A stretch of 24,915 nt of DNA from Modestobacter sp. GTDB taxonomy: Bacteria > Actinomycetota > Actinomycetes > Mycobacteriales > Geodermatophilaceae. The notes under the pieces were generated by a model. The model was not told the DNA's origin. It did no database searches and saw only the letters and a program-made list of their open reading frames with translations. This document shows positions 14,700 to 21,864 of this stretch, piece by piece; position 1 is the stretch's first letter, and every line of letters begins with the position of its first letter. Position numbers and translations under genes: made by a program. The stretch spans positions 1 to 24,915 of the forward strand of contig JAOPVN010000233.1 of the NCBI GenBank assembly GCA_025966175.1. The letters are read 5' to 3'.

Positions 14700-15730
14700 C
14701 GAACAAGATGGTTGCCACCGTCACAGCTGACGCCGGTGCCGGCCCGAGGACGACGGGTGCGGGGCCGCAGGCCGGTCGCGGGCCGGCGCGCGGGCTGTCC
14801 GGGCTCTCCGGGCGGGCGGTCGAGATCCTTTTCCTCGCGGTGGTGATCACCGGCTTCGTCGCCAGCCCGAACTTCCTGACCTCCTTCAACCTGCAGGGGC
14901 TGCTGAGCCAGGCAGCGGTGCTGGGGATCCTCGCGATCGGCCAGTACATCGTGATCGTCGCGGGCGGGTTCGATCTGTCGGTCGGCGCCGTGGCGGCGGT
15001 CAGCTCCATGGTCGTCGCCTCGACGCTCGGCGACCTGGGGGTGCTCGGCATCCTCCTGGCGATCGCGAGCGGCGCGGCGCTGGGCCTGCTCAGCGGGCTC
15101 GCGGTCACCGTGGGGCGTATCCCGCCGATCGTCGCGACGCTCGGGGTCGCGGGGATCGCCCAAGGGGTGGCCTTCACGATCTCCAACCGGGGCATCGTGA
15201 TCACCGACTCGGCCTTCATGACGCTCAACAGCACCTCGTTCGGCTTCGTCCCACTGCTCTTCGTCATCTGGGCGGTACTCGTCGCGGTGGTGTTCGCGTT
15301 CCTCCGCCTCACGAGGACGGGGCTGTACTTCTTCGCCATCGGCGGCAACGCCGACAGCGCCCGGCTGGCCGGCGTCCCGGTGGCACGGGTCCAGATGACC
15401 GCCTTCGCCCTGTCGGGGATGCTGGCCGGCGCTGCGGGGGTCCTCTTCGCCGCGCGAGCCAACAGCGGCCTGCCCGGCCTCGGGGTCGGGTGGGAACTGG
15501 ACACCATCGCCGCCGTCGTCATCGGCGGGGTCAGCCTGTACGGCGGCCAGGGCAACTTGGTCAAGGCCATGATCGGCGTCCTCACCTATCTCATGATCAC
15601 GAACGTCATGAACCTCGCGGACGTCGACTCGTACCTGCAGAACGTCCTCAAGGGCGTCCTGATCCTGGCGGCCGTGGCGGCCCCGGCCGTCCTGCGGCGG
15701 CGCAACCACCTGATGGGGAGGACCTCGTGA
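14696..15730 (+). CDS. Sugar ABC transporter permease 1 (RbsC type)
   Basis: A 344-residue integral membrane permease. After a Gly/Pro-rich cytoplasmic start of about 35 residues come many hydrophobic segments. The family landmarks are GQYIVIVAGGFDLSVGAVAAVSSM near the first third and the coupling-helix region AIGGNADSARLAGVPVARVQ, followed by GLGVGWELDTIAAVVIGGVSLYGGQG, the conserved RbsC-family loop. The ATG overlaps the ATPase stop (ATGA) and the stop overlaps the GTG of the second permease (GTGA), so all three are translated together. With permease 2 it should form the membrane channel as a heterodimer, whereas ribose importers use a homodimer. Confidence 0.92.
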   Translation: MTNKMVATVTADAGAGPRTTGAGPQAGRGPARGLSGLSGRAVEILFLAVVITGFVASPNFLTSFNLQGLLSQAAVLGILAIGQYIVIVAGGFDLSVGAVAAVSSMVVASTLGDLGVLGILLAIASGAALGLLSGLAVTVGRIPPIVATLGVAGIAQGVAFTISNRGIVITDSAFMTLNSTSFGFVPLLFVIWAVLVAVVFAFLRLTRTGLYFFAIGGNADSARLAGVPVARVQMTAFALSGMLAGAAGVLFAARANSGLPGLGVGWELDTIAAVVIGGVSLYGGQGNLVKAMIGVLTYLMITNVMNLADVDSYLQNVLKGVLILAAVAAPAVLRRRNHLMGRTS

Positions 15731-16749
15731 CCACATCCCAGCAAGTGAGCCAACCCCCCGCCGAGACCGGGCCGCAGCCGGCCCGAGGTGCGGCCAACCG
15801 CCGACGGCTGCCCGGTGGCGCGATGGTCTGGGTCCTCGCACTGCTCATCCTCGCGGCCATCGTGCTCAGCAAGGGCGTCTTCATCCGACCGAGCAACCTG
15901 ACGACGGTGCTGTACCAGACCGCCGTCGTGGGGGTGCTGGCCATGGCGCAGGCCTATGCGGTGATCAGCAAGGGGCTCGACCTCTCCATCGGGGCGACCG
16001 CGATCCTCGCCGCGCTGATCATCGGCGACAGCAGCTCGGCCGACCCGCAGTTCCTGCCGCACCTGCCGCTGCCGCTGGCGATCCTCTTCGGCCTGGTCGT
16101 CGGCCTGCTGGTCGGCGTGGTGAACGGGTTCCTGGCCGGCCGGACCGCGGTGCCACCGTTCATCATCACGCTCTCGACCTACCTGGTGATCGTCGGCGTC
16201 ACGTTCATGCTCACGCAGGGCGCGCCGGTGACCCAGCCGGCCCAGGTGCTGAAGGACCTCGGGGAGGCGCGGGTCTGGATCCTGCCGGTGCCCGTGCTCC
16301 TGTGGTTCGCGCTGATCGTCGTCGGCCACTTCGTCCTCAGCCGGACCAAGCCGGGAGCCATGCTGTACGCCGTGGGCGGCAACGAGACCGCCGCGCGGCT
16401 GTCGGGCGTCCCGGTGGCGCGGATCAAGATGTTCATCTATGCGGCGGCAGGTGTCTTCGCCGCGGCGGCCGGCCTGCTGTTCCTCGCCCGCACGGGCAGT
16501 GTCAGCCCGTCCGCCGGCAGCGAGTTCATGCTGATGTCCGTCGCCGCGGTGGTCGTCGGTGGGATCCCGCTCAGCGGTGGGCAGGGCAAGATCCGCGACG
16601 TCGTCCTGGGTGTGCTGATCCTCGGCATCGCCGGCAACCTGATGAACCTGATGGGGATCTCGCCCTACCTGCAGATGGCGGTGCAGGGCGCGATCATCCT
16701 GGTCGCCGTCGGTGCCAACCAGCGCCTCGCCCAAGGGCGCGGCGTCTAG
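15727..16749 (+). CDS. Sugar ABC transporter permease 2 (RbsC type)
   Basis: A 340-residue paralogue of the preceding permease. It has an N-terminal hydrophilic stretch of about 35 residues, then repeated membrane segments (MVWVLALLILAAIVLSKGVF; AIVLGVLAMAQAY region). The landmarks ISKGLDLSIGATAILAAL, the coupling segment VGGNETAARLSGVPVARIKM and SEFMLMSVAAVVVGGIPLSGGQGKIRD are all present. The start is GTG 15727, overlapping the stop of permease 1; the frame is open upstream only as an antisense-like shadow inside that gene. A strong hairpin terminator follows ten bases after the stop, closing the transporter operon. Two different permeases imply an asymmetric transporter, seen in several actinobacterial sugar importers. 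Confidence 0.92.
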   Translation: MTTSQQVSQPPAETGPQPARGAANRRRLPGGAMVWVLALLILAAIVLSKGVFIRPSNLTTVLYQTAVVGVLAMAQAYAVISKGLDLSIGATAILAALIIGDSSSADPQFLPHLPLPLAILFGLVVGLLVGVVNGFLAGRTAVPPFIITLSTYLVIVGVTFMLTQGAPVTQPAQVLKDLGEARVWILPVPVLLWFALIVVGHFVLSRTKPGAMLYAVGGNETAARLSGVPVARIKMFIYAAAGVFAAAAGLLFLARTGSVSPSAGSEFMLMSVAAVVVGGIPLSGGQGKIRDVVLGVLILGIAGNLMNLMGISPYLQMAVQGAIILVAVGANQRLAQGRGV

Positions 16750-16758
16750 CAGCCCCTC

Positions 16759-16810
16759 CGCAGCGCGTTCCCGCCCGGGCGCCGGTCGCCCGGGCGGGGA
16801 ACGTGCTGCG
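16759..16810 (+). terminator. Strong terminator of the ABC transporter operon
   Basis: A stem of about 23 pairs: 16759-16781 pairs with 16787-16810, with a single bulged G and one G-U pair, around the five-base loop CCGGT. It begins ten bases after the permease stop. A short pyrimidine-rich stretch follows (CCCATTTCCCC). Among the hairpins in this window it is the longest. Confidence 0.8.
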
Positions 16811-16895
16811 CCCATTTCCCCGGCCGCCGGACGACGGCAGGGCGACCCCGTTCCGTGATCGGGACGTCCCCGATGGACACCACAGGAGGTCAAGC

Positions 16896-17669
16896 GTGCG
16901 ACTCGAAGGACGCACAGCGCTCGTCACCGGCGCGGCGCAGGGCATCGGCGCGGGCATCGCGGAGGGCCTGGCCCGGGAAGGCGCGCGGGTGGCCGTCGCC
17001 GACATCCAGCCGACGGAGTCCGTCGTCGAGGCGATCCGCGCGCAGGGGGGCACTGCCGTCGGTGTGCACCTCGACGTCACCCAGGAGGCCGGCGTCGCCG
17101 AGGCCTTCGCCTGGGTCGACGAGCTCTGGGGACCCGTGGACGTCCTCGTCAACAACGCGGCGCTGGGCACCCCGGTGGCCCTGGTGCGGGACATGGACCT
17201 GGCTGCCTGGGAGCGCACGCTCGCCGTCAACCTGACCGGCGCGATGCTCTGCACACGGGCCGCTCTCGGGCAGATGACCGGCCGCAGCGGCGGCACGATC
17301 GTCAACGTCGCCTCGAACGTGGCCAAGCGGGGGCTGCCGCACCGTGCGGCCTACGTGGCCAGCAAGTGGGGGCTGCTCGGCTTCACGCAGACCGTGGCCC
17401 TGGAGACGGTCGAGCACGGGATCCGGGTGAATGCCATCTGCCCCGGGCCGGTGGAGACCCCGCACCTGGACGAGGTCATGCGCGGCCACGCGGTCGCCGA
17501 GGGGACGACCGTGGCCGACATCGCCGAGCAGTGGCGGACGTCGGCCCCGATGCAGCGCTTCATCGAGCTGCGGGAGGTCGTCGACGTCTGCCTGTTCCTG
17601 GCCACCGACGCGTCCTCGGCGATGACCGGTCAGGCCATCAACGTCACCGGTGGACTCGTCATGAGCTAG
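16896..17669 (+). CDS. SDR family oxidoreductase (sugar/sugar-acid dehydrogenase candidate)
   Basis: A 257-residue classical short-chain dehydrogenase. TGAAQGIG (11-18), Asp36 (VADIQ, favouring NAD), NNAA (86-89; usually NNAG), Ser140, Tyr153 and Lys157 (YVASK) are visible, followed by ICPGPVET and the C-terminus MTGQAINVTGGLVMS. The start is GTG 16896 with AGGAGG seven bases upstream; the very long open frame back to 16302 is a shadow across the permease gene and terminator. It leads a three-gene set with a DJ-1 protein and an enolase-superfamily dehydratase. An SDR beside a dehydratase is the usual pairing for oxidation of an aldose to its lactone, or oxidation of a 2-keto-3-deoxy acid. Relatives include 2-keto-3-deoxy-L-fuconate dehydrogenase, but the substrate is undetermined. 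Confidence 0.87.
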   Translation: MRLEGRTALVTGAAQGIGAGIAEGLAREGARVAVADIQPTESVVEAIRAQGGTAVGVHLDVTQEAGVAEAFAWVDELWGPVDVLVNNAALGTPVALVRDMDLAAWERTLAVNLTGAMLCTRAALGQMTGRSGGTIVNVASNVAKRGLPHRAAYVASKWGLLGFTQTVALETVEHGIRVNAICPGPVETPHLDEVMRGHAVAEGTTVADIAEQWRTSAPMQRFIELREVVDVCLFLATDASSAMTGQAINVTGGLVMS

Positions 17670-17719
17670 GTGCGCCCGCACACCACCTGAGAAGGCACAA
17701 CCGAGAGGAAGGGCATGAC

Positions 17720-18259
17720 GTGAGCCTGGCAGGCAAGACCATCGCACTGCTGATCGAGGACGACTACCAGATCCTCGAGGCCTGGTACCCGGTTCTCCGG
17801 CTGCAGGCCGCCGGGGCCACCGTGCGCGTGGTCGGCAGCGGGACCAAGCAGTCGTACGCCAGCAAGGAGGGTTACCCGATGGCGGCCGACTGCGCGGCGG
17901 CGGAGGTCCGGGCGGAGGAGTTCGACGCCGTCGTCGTCCCGGGCGGCTTCGCACCGGACAACATGCGGTTGCACCCCGAGATGGTCGAGCTGGTCCGCAG
18001 CGTCCACGACGCCGGCCGGCTGACCGCATCCATCTGCCACGGCGGATGGATGCTCGTCTCCGCCGGTGCGCTGAAGGGCCGCCGGGCGACCGGGTACCTG
18101 CCGATCCGTGACGACGTCGTGAACGCCGGCGGCACCTGGGTCGACGAGGCGGTCGTCGAGGACGGCAACGTCATCACGTCGCGGACGCCCACCGACCTGC
18201 CCGTCTTCGTGGAGGCGATCATCGCCCACCTGGCCCGCGCCGACGAGGCCGCGGCATGA
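17720..18259 (+). CDS. DJ-1/PfpI family protein
   Basis: A 179-residue protein of the DJ-1/PfpI superfamily of normal length. The nucleophile elbow is ICHGGW with Cys106 followed by His107, the PfpI/YhbO-type catalytic pair. The partner acidic residue is Glu13 in LLIEDDYQILE. FDAVVVPGGFAPDNMR (68-83) is the conserved central strand and loop, and VTS-type VITSRTPTDLPVF lies near the C-terminus. The start is GTG 17720 after GAGAGGAAGG; an ATG five bases earlier is out of frame and stops at once. The stop overlaps the next ATG. Members of the family include peptidases, glyoxalase-III-like enzymes and hydratases. A place between a sugar dehydrogenase and a sugar-acid dehydratase suggests clearance of a reactive dicarbonyl or an uncharacterised sugar reaction; this is inference. 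Confidence 0.88.
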   Translation: MSLAGKTIALLIEDDYQILEAWYPVLRLQAAGATVRVVGSGTKQSYASKEGYPMAADCAAAEVRAEEFDAVVVPGGFAPDNMRLHPEMVELVRSVHDAGRLTASICHGGWMLVSAGALKGRRATGYLPIRDDVVNAGGTWVDEAVVEDGNVITSRTPTDLPVFVEAIIAHLARADEAAA

Positions 18260-19383
18260 AGATCGTGCGCGTAGCGGCGATCCCGCTCGGCAGTCCCCTG
18301 GACGAGCAGTTGCGCTGGGGCGCCATGACCGTGTCGGTCAAGGGCGGCATCGTCGTCCTGGTGGAGACCGACGAGGGCCACGTCGGCCTCGGCGAGGCGG
18401 GATTCTCCGCCGAGTACTTCCCGACCGTGGGGCCGATCGTCAACGACCAGCTCGCGCCGATGCTCGTGGGGCAGGACCCCCGGGACATCGCCTCGCTGTG
18501 GCAGCAGATGCTCGACGCGACGCACATGTGGGGACGGCGGGGGATCGAGACCTATGCGCTGAGCGGGGTGGACATCGCGCTGTGGGACCTGCTCGGGAAG
18601 ATCAGCGGGCAGCCGGTGTACCGCCTGCTCGGGGCGGCGAAGTCGGCGGTGCGCGCGTACTTCGCCCCCTCGCTCAAGCCGACGCCGGAGGTCGTCGAGG
18701 AGTGCCAGCGGGCGGTCGCGGACGGGTTCACGGCGATGAAACTGCGGGCCGCCCCGCAACTGCGGGCGACGGTCGACCTGGTCGCCGGTGTCCGGGCCGC
18801 CGTGGGGGACGAGGCCGAGATCATGGTCGACGGCAACATGTCGTTCGACCGGCGGACCGCCCTCGTCCTGGCCCGGGAGCTCGAGCAGCTCGACGTCTCC
18901 TGGCTGGAAGAGCCCATCCTGTCGCGCAGCCTGACCCAGTACGTCGACGACCACTCCTGGCTCGCCGACCGGGTCTCCCTGCGATTGGCCGGAGGGGAGT
19001 CACTGCTGACCCGGTTCGAGTACATCGACCTGCTGAACCGCCGGACGTTCGACGTCCTCCAGCCCGACTGCACCAGCGTCGGCGGCATTTCCGAGGCCAA
19101 GCGGATCGCGGACATGGCCAGCGCCTGGAACATCGAGTGCGTCCCCCACATCGCCTGTTCCTCGGGCACCGGGATCTCGCTCGCGGCAGGCCTGCACATG
19201 ATCCTGGCCTGTTCGAACGCCCCGCTCATCGAGTTCGACGCCTACGGCGGCCCCGGCTGGGACGGGATGCTCGTCGAGCCGCACACGATGAAGGCCGGGC
19301 ACGTGACCGCCGACGAGCGCCCGGGCCTGGGCGTGGAGCTCGCCGACGATGCGTTCGAGCGGTTCTCCCTGCTCCGGCGGTGA
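18256..19383 (+). CDS. Mandelate racemase/muconate lactonizing enzyme family dehydratase
   Basis: A 375-residue enolase-superfamily enzyme with an N-terminal capping domain (about 1-125) and a barrel. Metal ligands are Asp192 (VDGN), Glu218/219 (WLEEP) and Glu248 (GGES). The acid/base groups are Lys162 with Arg164 (MKLR, a K-x-R motif) and the His298 (VPHIA)-Asp271 (LQPD) pair. A His-Asp pair plus Lys marks the mandelate-racemase subgroup, in which sugar-acid dehydratases (gluconate, galactonate, rhamnonate, fuconate types) are common. Expected chemistry is removal of water from an aldonate to give the 2-keto-3-deoxy acid used by the KDG kinase at 9534. The ATG overlaps the DJ-1 stop. The capping-loop sequence RWGAMTVSVKGGIVV does not let me assign a substrate. 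It ends the long catabolic region; no clear terminator follows. Confidence 0.88.
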   Translation: MKIVRVAAIPLGSPLDEQLRWGAMTVSVKGGIVVLVETDEGHVGLGEAGFSAEYFPTVGPIVNDQLAPMLVGQDPRDIASLWQQMLDATHMWGRRGIETYALSGVDIALWDLLGKISGQPVYRLLGAAKSAVRAYFAPSLKPTPEVVEECQRAVADGFTAMKLRAAPQLRATVDLVAGVRAAVGDEAEIMVDGNMSFDRRTALVLARELEQLDVSWLEEPILSRSLTQYVDDHSWLADRVSLRLAGGESLLTRFEYIDLLNRRTFDVLQPDCTSVGGISEAKRIADMASAWNIECVPHIACSSGTGISLAAGLHMILACSNAPLIEFDAYGGPGWDGMLVEPHTMKAGHVTADERPGLGVELADDAFERFSLLRR

Positions 19384-19477
19384 GCAGATGGCGCGTCCTC
19401 TACGAGCGGAACTCGCGAGCACAGGACGAATCCGCGCTGTCGCGCGGCGGCACCTGGGTGTGGGGTCGAAGGAACTG

Positions 19478-19705
19478 GCCCGGCGAGAGCATGGTTCGAG
19501 ACGGTGGCCCAGGCGCAGCAGCGGGTGCCGGAATCGCCGGCGGACGGAGTCGCCGACGGGGGGAGAGATGGTGGCCGACGCGAGATCGGCCAGAACCGTG
19601 CCGGTCGGATCGGGTCGCCTGATTCGGGCATGGGAGGTGGGATGAGTCCCACGTCGAAGTGTCCACGGGAGATCTCGAGCCCCCGCGGCTGGCATGGCGC
19701 TGACC
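19478..19705 (+). pseudogene. Decayed FMN-dependent alpha-hydroxy-acid dehydrogenase (N-terminal part)
   Basis: The frame around 19480-19580 reads ARAWFETVAQAQQRVPES followed by PADGVADGG, close to the start of FMN-dependent alpha-hydroxy-acid dehydrogenases, especially those like MftD of the mycofactocin system (WFETVA.AQ.RA...LP.SVY.AL.AG). After a frame change, 19623-19700 reads RWDESHVEVSTGDLE, resembling the family's 'RW.F.PR.L.DVST.DLS'. The two pieces are in different frames and a stop ends the second one; the FMN-binding barrel is absent. This is therefore a relic of at most the first 70 or so residues. The identification rests on short remembered motifs. If right, it hints that a mycofactocin- or lactate-dehydrogenase-like gene once followed the dehydratase gene. 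Confidence 0.4.
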
Positions 19706-20237
19706 CATGTCTCCTGTCCTCGGATCGCCACCGGGACGAAAGCTCTGACCGCATGCGTCGCCGCCTACATGAGCTCGACGCCGCCCGAGCGCGGCTGACC
19801 AGTACAGCAACAGATACAGCATCGCCGTCGGTACAGCGGGGGATCGCGGCGAACGCGACCGCCTTCTGAGCTGGACGTACCGCCCGAGCACGAACGACAG
19901 CGGACTTCCCGACTATGACCGGGGTCGAGCGGTCGCAGGTGCACATCCTGTCAGCCCGACAGAGGAACAGCAGGTCAGAGGCGGTCTTGTCCGAGAGGGC
20001 TGGGCCGCCTCTTCCGTTGGTACGGCTGGGGCGTGGTTGAGTACGGCGCTCCACCCGGCGCCCGTCCACGACTCGTCACCCGCGTCCGGCCAAGGGTGCC
20101 TGGGGACCCGCGAGCGACCGTGCTCACCGGAGCACGGCTCTACCGGGCCATTGCCGCCGTGCCCGACCGGGATCCGGACGCGCCGGCACGGAGCCCGGCG
20201 AGGTCGTCGGACACGGAGCACCTGCGAGAGGAACGAC
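19706..20237. other. Gap before the LacI-type regulator, no intact gene
   Basis: No frame on either strand shows a recognisable family here; the several open frames are of low quality and lack ribosome binding sites. A perfect 8-bp inverted repeat sits at 20118-20137. The leader of the regulator gene ends with GAGAGGAAC before its ATG at 20238. No convincing promoter pair was found. Confidence 0.45.
20118..20137 (+). promoter_or_regulatory. Inverted repeat upstream of the LacI-type gene
   Basis: CCGTGCTC (20118-20125) and GAGCACGG (20130-20137) form a perfect 8-bp dyad with a four-base centre ACCG, 100 bases before the regulator's start. It could be an autoregulatory operator or a leader hairpin. 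It does not resemble the palindrome at 21289. Confidence 0.3.
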
Positions 20238-21266
20238 ATGGCTCAGGACAACGGCGCGGATCGACGTCGACCGACGTTGACCGATGTCGCGGCGCTGGCT
20301 GGCGTGGACAGCAGCCTGGTGTCGCGGGTGCTCCGGGGCGATCCCAAGGGGTTCGCGTCGGCCGACACGCGAGCCCGGATCATGCAGGCCGCCGAGACAC
20401 TCGGTTACCGGGCGAACGTGGCTGCCCGCGGACTGCGCAACTCCCGGACGATGACCCTGGGGCTGGTCCTGCCCGGTTTCTCCAGCCCCGTCTACAGCGC
20501 GATCGCACACGGGGTGGAGGAGCGAGCACGCGCGAGCGGCTATGGCCTCGTCCTCAGCACCCATGCCGTCGGTGATCCGCACGAGACGATCACCGACATG
20601 CTGATGCAGGGCCGGGTGGACGCGATGCTGGTGGCCTCCGGCCTCATCGAGGACACCTCGCTCCGGCAGCTCGTCGATCGGCATCCTGGTTCGGTCGTGC
20701 TGGTCAACCGGCAGGTCCGCGGCATCGCGGCCAGCGTCGTGGTTCGGGACGGCGACGCCGCCGCCCTGGCGGTGGAGCACCTGTCCGGCCTGGGCCACCG
20801 CTCGATCTGTGGGGTCTTCGGCCTGCGGACCGTCGACACGATGGTCCGGCGGCGCAACGGCTTCGTGCGTGCCTGCAAGCGGCTGGGCGTCGACGCGACG
20901 ATCGTGGAGATGCCCGACCGCGACCACGTCGCCGGCTACGAGGCGGCGCAGCGGGCGCTGCAGACGACCAACCCACCCACCGCTCTGCTGGCGGGAACGT
21001 TCCCGATGGGCGTCGGCGTCCTGGCCGGGGCACGGGACCTGGGGGTCGCCGTCCCGGAGCAGGTGTCGGTCCTCGCCCTGCACAACGACCAGCTGGCCGA
21101 CTACCTGTCACCCCGCCTGTCGACCCTCTCGCTGCCCACGAGGCGGCTCGGGGCCGAGGCCGCCGAACTGGCTCTGTCCCTGATCGAGGGGGGCACGCCA
21201 CGCCGGGTGGTTGTTCCCGACGCCCCGGAGCTGGTGCTCCGCAGCTCGACGGCCACGGCGCCGTGA
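20238..21266 (+). CDS. LacI family transcriptional regulator
   Basis: A 342-residue regulator of the LacI/GalR family. Residues 13-35 are the helix-turn-helix (TLTDVAALAGVDSSLVSRVLRG) and about 55-66 the hinge region (LGYRANVAARGL). From TLGLVLPGFSSPVYSAIAHGVEERARASGYGLVLS onward is the sugar-binding-like effector domain, with AMLVASG, SGLGHRSICGVFG and DNDQ-like LALHNDQLADYLSPRLSTLSLP. The start is ATG 20238 after GAGAGGAAC; the frame stays open upstream but without homology. Its target is probably the palindrome at 21289-21304, just downstream of the gene and abutting the promoter of the MFS transporter unit. Effectors of this family are usually sugars, but some members respond to aromatic or other acids. 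Confidence 0.9.
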   Translation: MAQDNGADRRRPTLTDVAALAGVDSSLVSRVLRGDPKGFASADTRARIMQAAETLGYRANVAARGLRNSRTMTLGLVLPGFSSPVYSAIAHGVEERARASGYGLVLSTHAVGDPHETITDMLMQGRVDAMLVASGLIEDTSLRQLVDRHPGSVVLVNRQVRGIAASVVVRDGDAAALAVEHLSGLGHRSICGVFGLRTVDTMVRRRNGFVRACKRLGVDATIVEMPDRDHVAGYEAAQRALQTTNPPTALLAGTFPMGVGVLAGARDLGVAVPEQVSVLALHNDQLADYLSPRLSTLSLPTRRLGAEAAELALSLIEGGTPRRVVVPDAPELVLRSSTATAP

Positions 21267-21288
21267 CCCGGCCGGTGCCGCCTTCCAA

Positions 21289-21304
21289 CGCTTGATATCA
21301 AACG
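21289..21304 (+). promoter_or_regulatory. Palindromic LacI-type operator
   Basis: CGCTTGATATCAAACG is a 16-bp palindrome with a single mismatched pair, centred on TTGATATCAA. It lies 22 bases after the regulator's stop codon and one base before the -35 hexamer at 21306. Even-length palindromes of this size are the normal target of LacI-family dimers, so the neighbouring regulator is the natural candidate. Confidence 0.6.
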
Positions 21305-21305
21305 A

Positions 21306-21334
21306 TTGACGCCCGTGCGACCTGGATCTAGCTT
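21306..21334 (+). promoter_or_regulatory. Predicted promoter of the MFS transporter unit
   Basis: TTGACG (21306-21311) and TAGCTT (21329-21334) are separated by 17 bases, a good actinobacterial housekeeping promoter. Transcription would begin near 21341. The coding start of the transporter is more than 500 bases further on, so the leader is unusually long. Confidence 0.6.
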
Positions 21335-21370
21335 TCCCGCCGACCCCCCCAACGGCAGAGGACAGTGACG

Positions 21371-21529
21371 ATGAGGTTGCTGCAGGACAGCACGGAAGCG
21401 TTCGGTACCGCCGTCCCCTCCGGGGACGTTGATCAGACCGCCCGGCGAACGCGGCCGGCGGCCAGTGCGGTCGGTGCCGCGACGGCGGGGCACGAGGATC
21501 ACCAGCCTGGAGCACCGCAACCGCAGTGA
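21371..21529 (+). CDS. Small ORF in the transporter leader, unknown
   Basis: A 52-codon frame opens with ATG 21371, ten bases after GAGGA, about 30 bases from the predicted transcription start, and ends at TGA 21529. The product begins MRLLQDSTEAFGTAVPSGDV and ends in an Ala/Pro/Gln-rich tail (HQPGAPQPQ). I recognise no family. It has the promoter and ribosome binding site of a real first gene, but the low-complexity end suggests either a leader peptide or the 5' stub of a gene lost by deletion. The second is supported by the deletion seen in the FAD gene of the same unit. Whether it is translated is unknown. Confidence 0.35.
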   Translation: MRLLQDSTEAFGTAVPSGDVDQTARRTRPAASAVGAATAGHEDHQPGAPQPQ

Positions 21530-21864
21530 TCCGCACCGCTTGACCGCGGTCGTCGCGCTCGCGCTGTCACCCGGTTCCCGCGCCGATGACCGGCCCGGTC
21601 CGAGCTGATCAGGGAGCGACCACCCGGCGGCTGTGCAGTGCGGACCGGCCCGTTCCCGTCCGGCAGATGGTCACACCGGACGTCGGCGTCGGCGAGCCAG
21701 GTCCAGTACAGGACGACGAGGTCACCACGTGGCGGCGCCACGGTCCCGTCGCCCAGATCTCTCCTCCGCGAAGCAACCCGGGGCCCCGTCGCGGCACGGA
21801 CATGCCCGCCTGCAGGTCACATCACATCGGCGTGAGACCGCGCCCTCAGGACAGGACACCCAGA
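21530..21864. other. Long leader segment without a recognised gene
   Basis: This stretch lies between the small ORF and the transporter start. The transporter frame is open back to 21586, but that extension is Arg/Pro-rich, without homology, and unlike the membrane protein that follows. It may be the scar of a deleted gene or a structured untranslated leader; no riboswitch class was recognised. Confidence 0.4.

Noticed and set aside
16850..16865. GTTCCGTGATCGGGAC, a possible fourth operator before the SDR/DJ-1/dehydratase block
   Set aside because: It has even length and only the left half fits TTYCRT-NMA-GCKRAA; the right half lacks GCKRAA and no promoter is nearby, so I did not count it with sites A-C.
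15586..16893. Minus-strand open frame of 435 codons across permease 2
   Set aside because: Its product is Arg/Asp/His-rich with no homology, as expected for the complement of a membrane protein gene, and it would cross the terminator hairpin.
16302..16895. Long N-terminal extension of the SDR frame that begins at 16896
   Set aside because: It runs through the permease gene and the terminator in another frame and has no homology; the GTG with AGGAGG at 16896 is the natural start.
19000..20069. Overlapping minus-strand open frames around the end of the dehydratase gene and the following gap
   Set aside because: No recognisable motif, no ribosome binding site, and part of each is antisense to a certain gene.
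21586..21864. 93-residue N-terminal extension of the MFS transporter
   Set aside because: It is Arg/Pro-rich and unlike the family, whose members begin a few residues before the first membrane helix.
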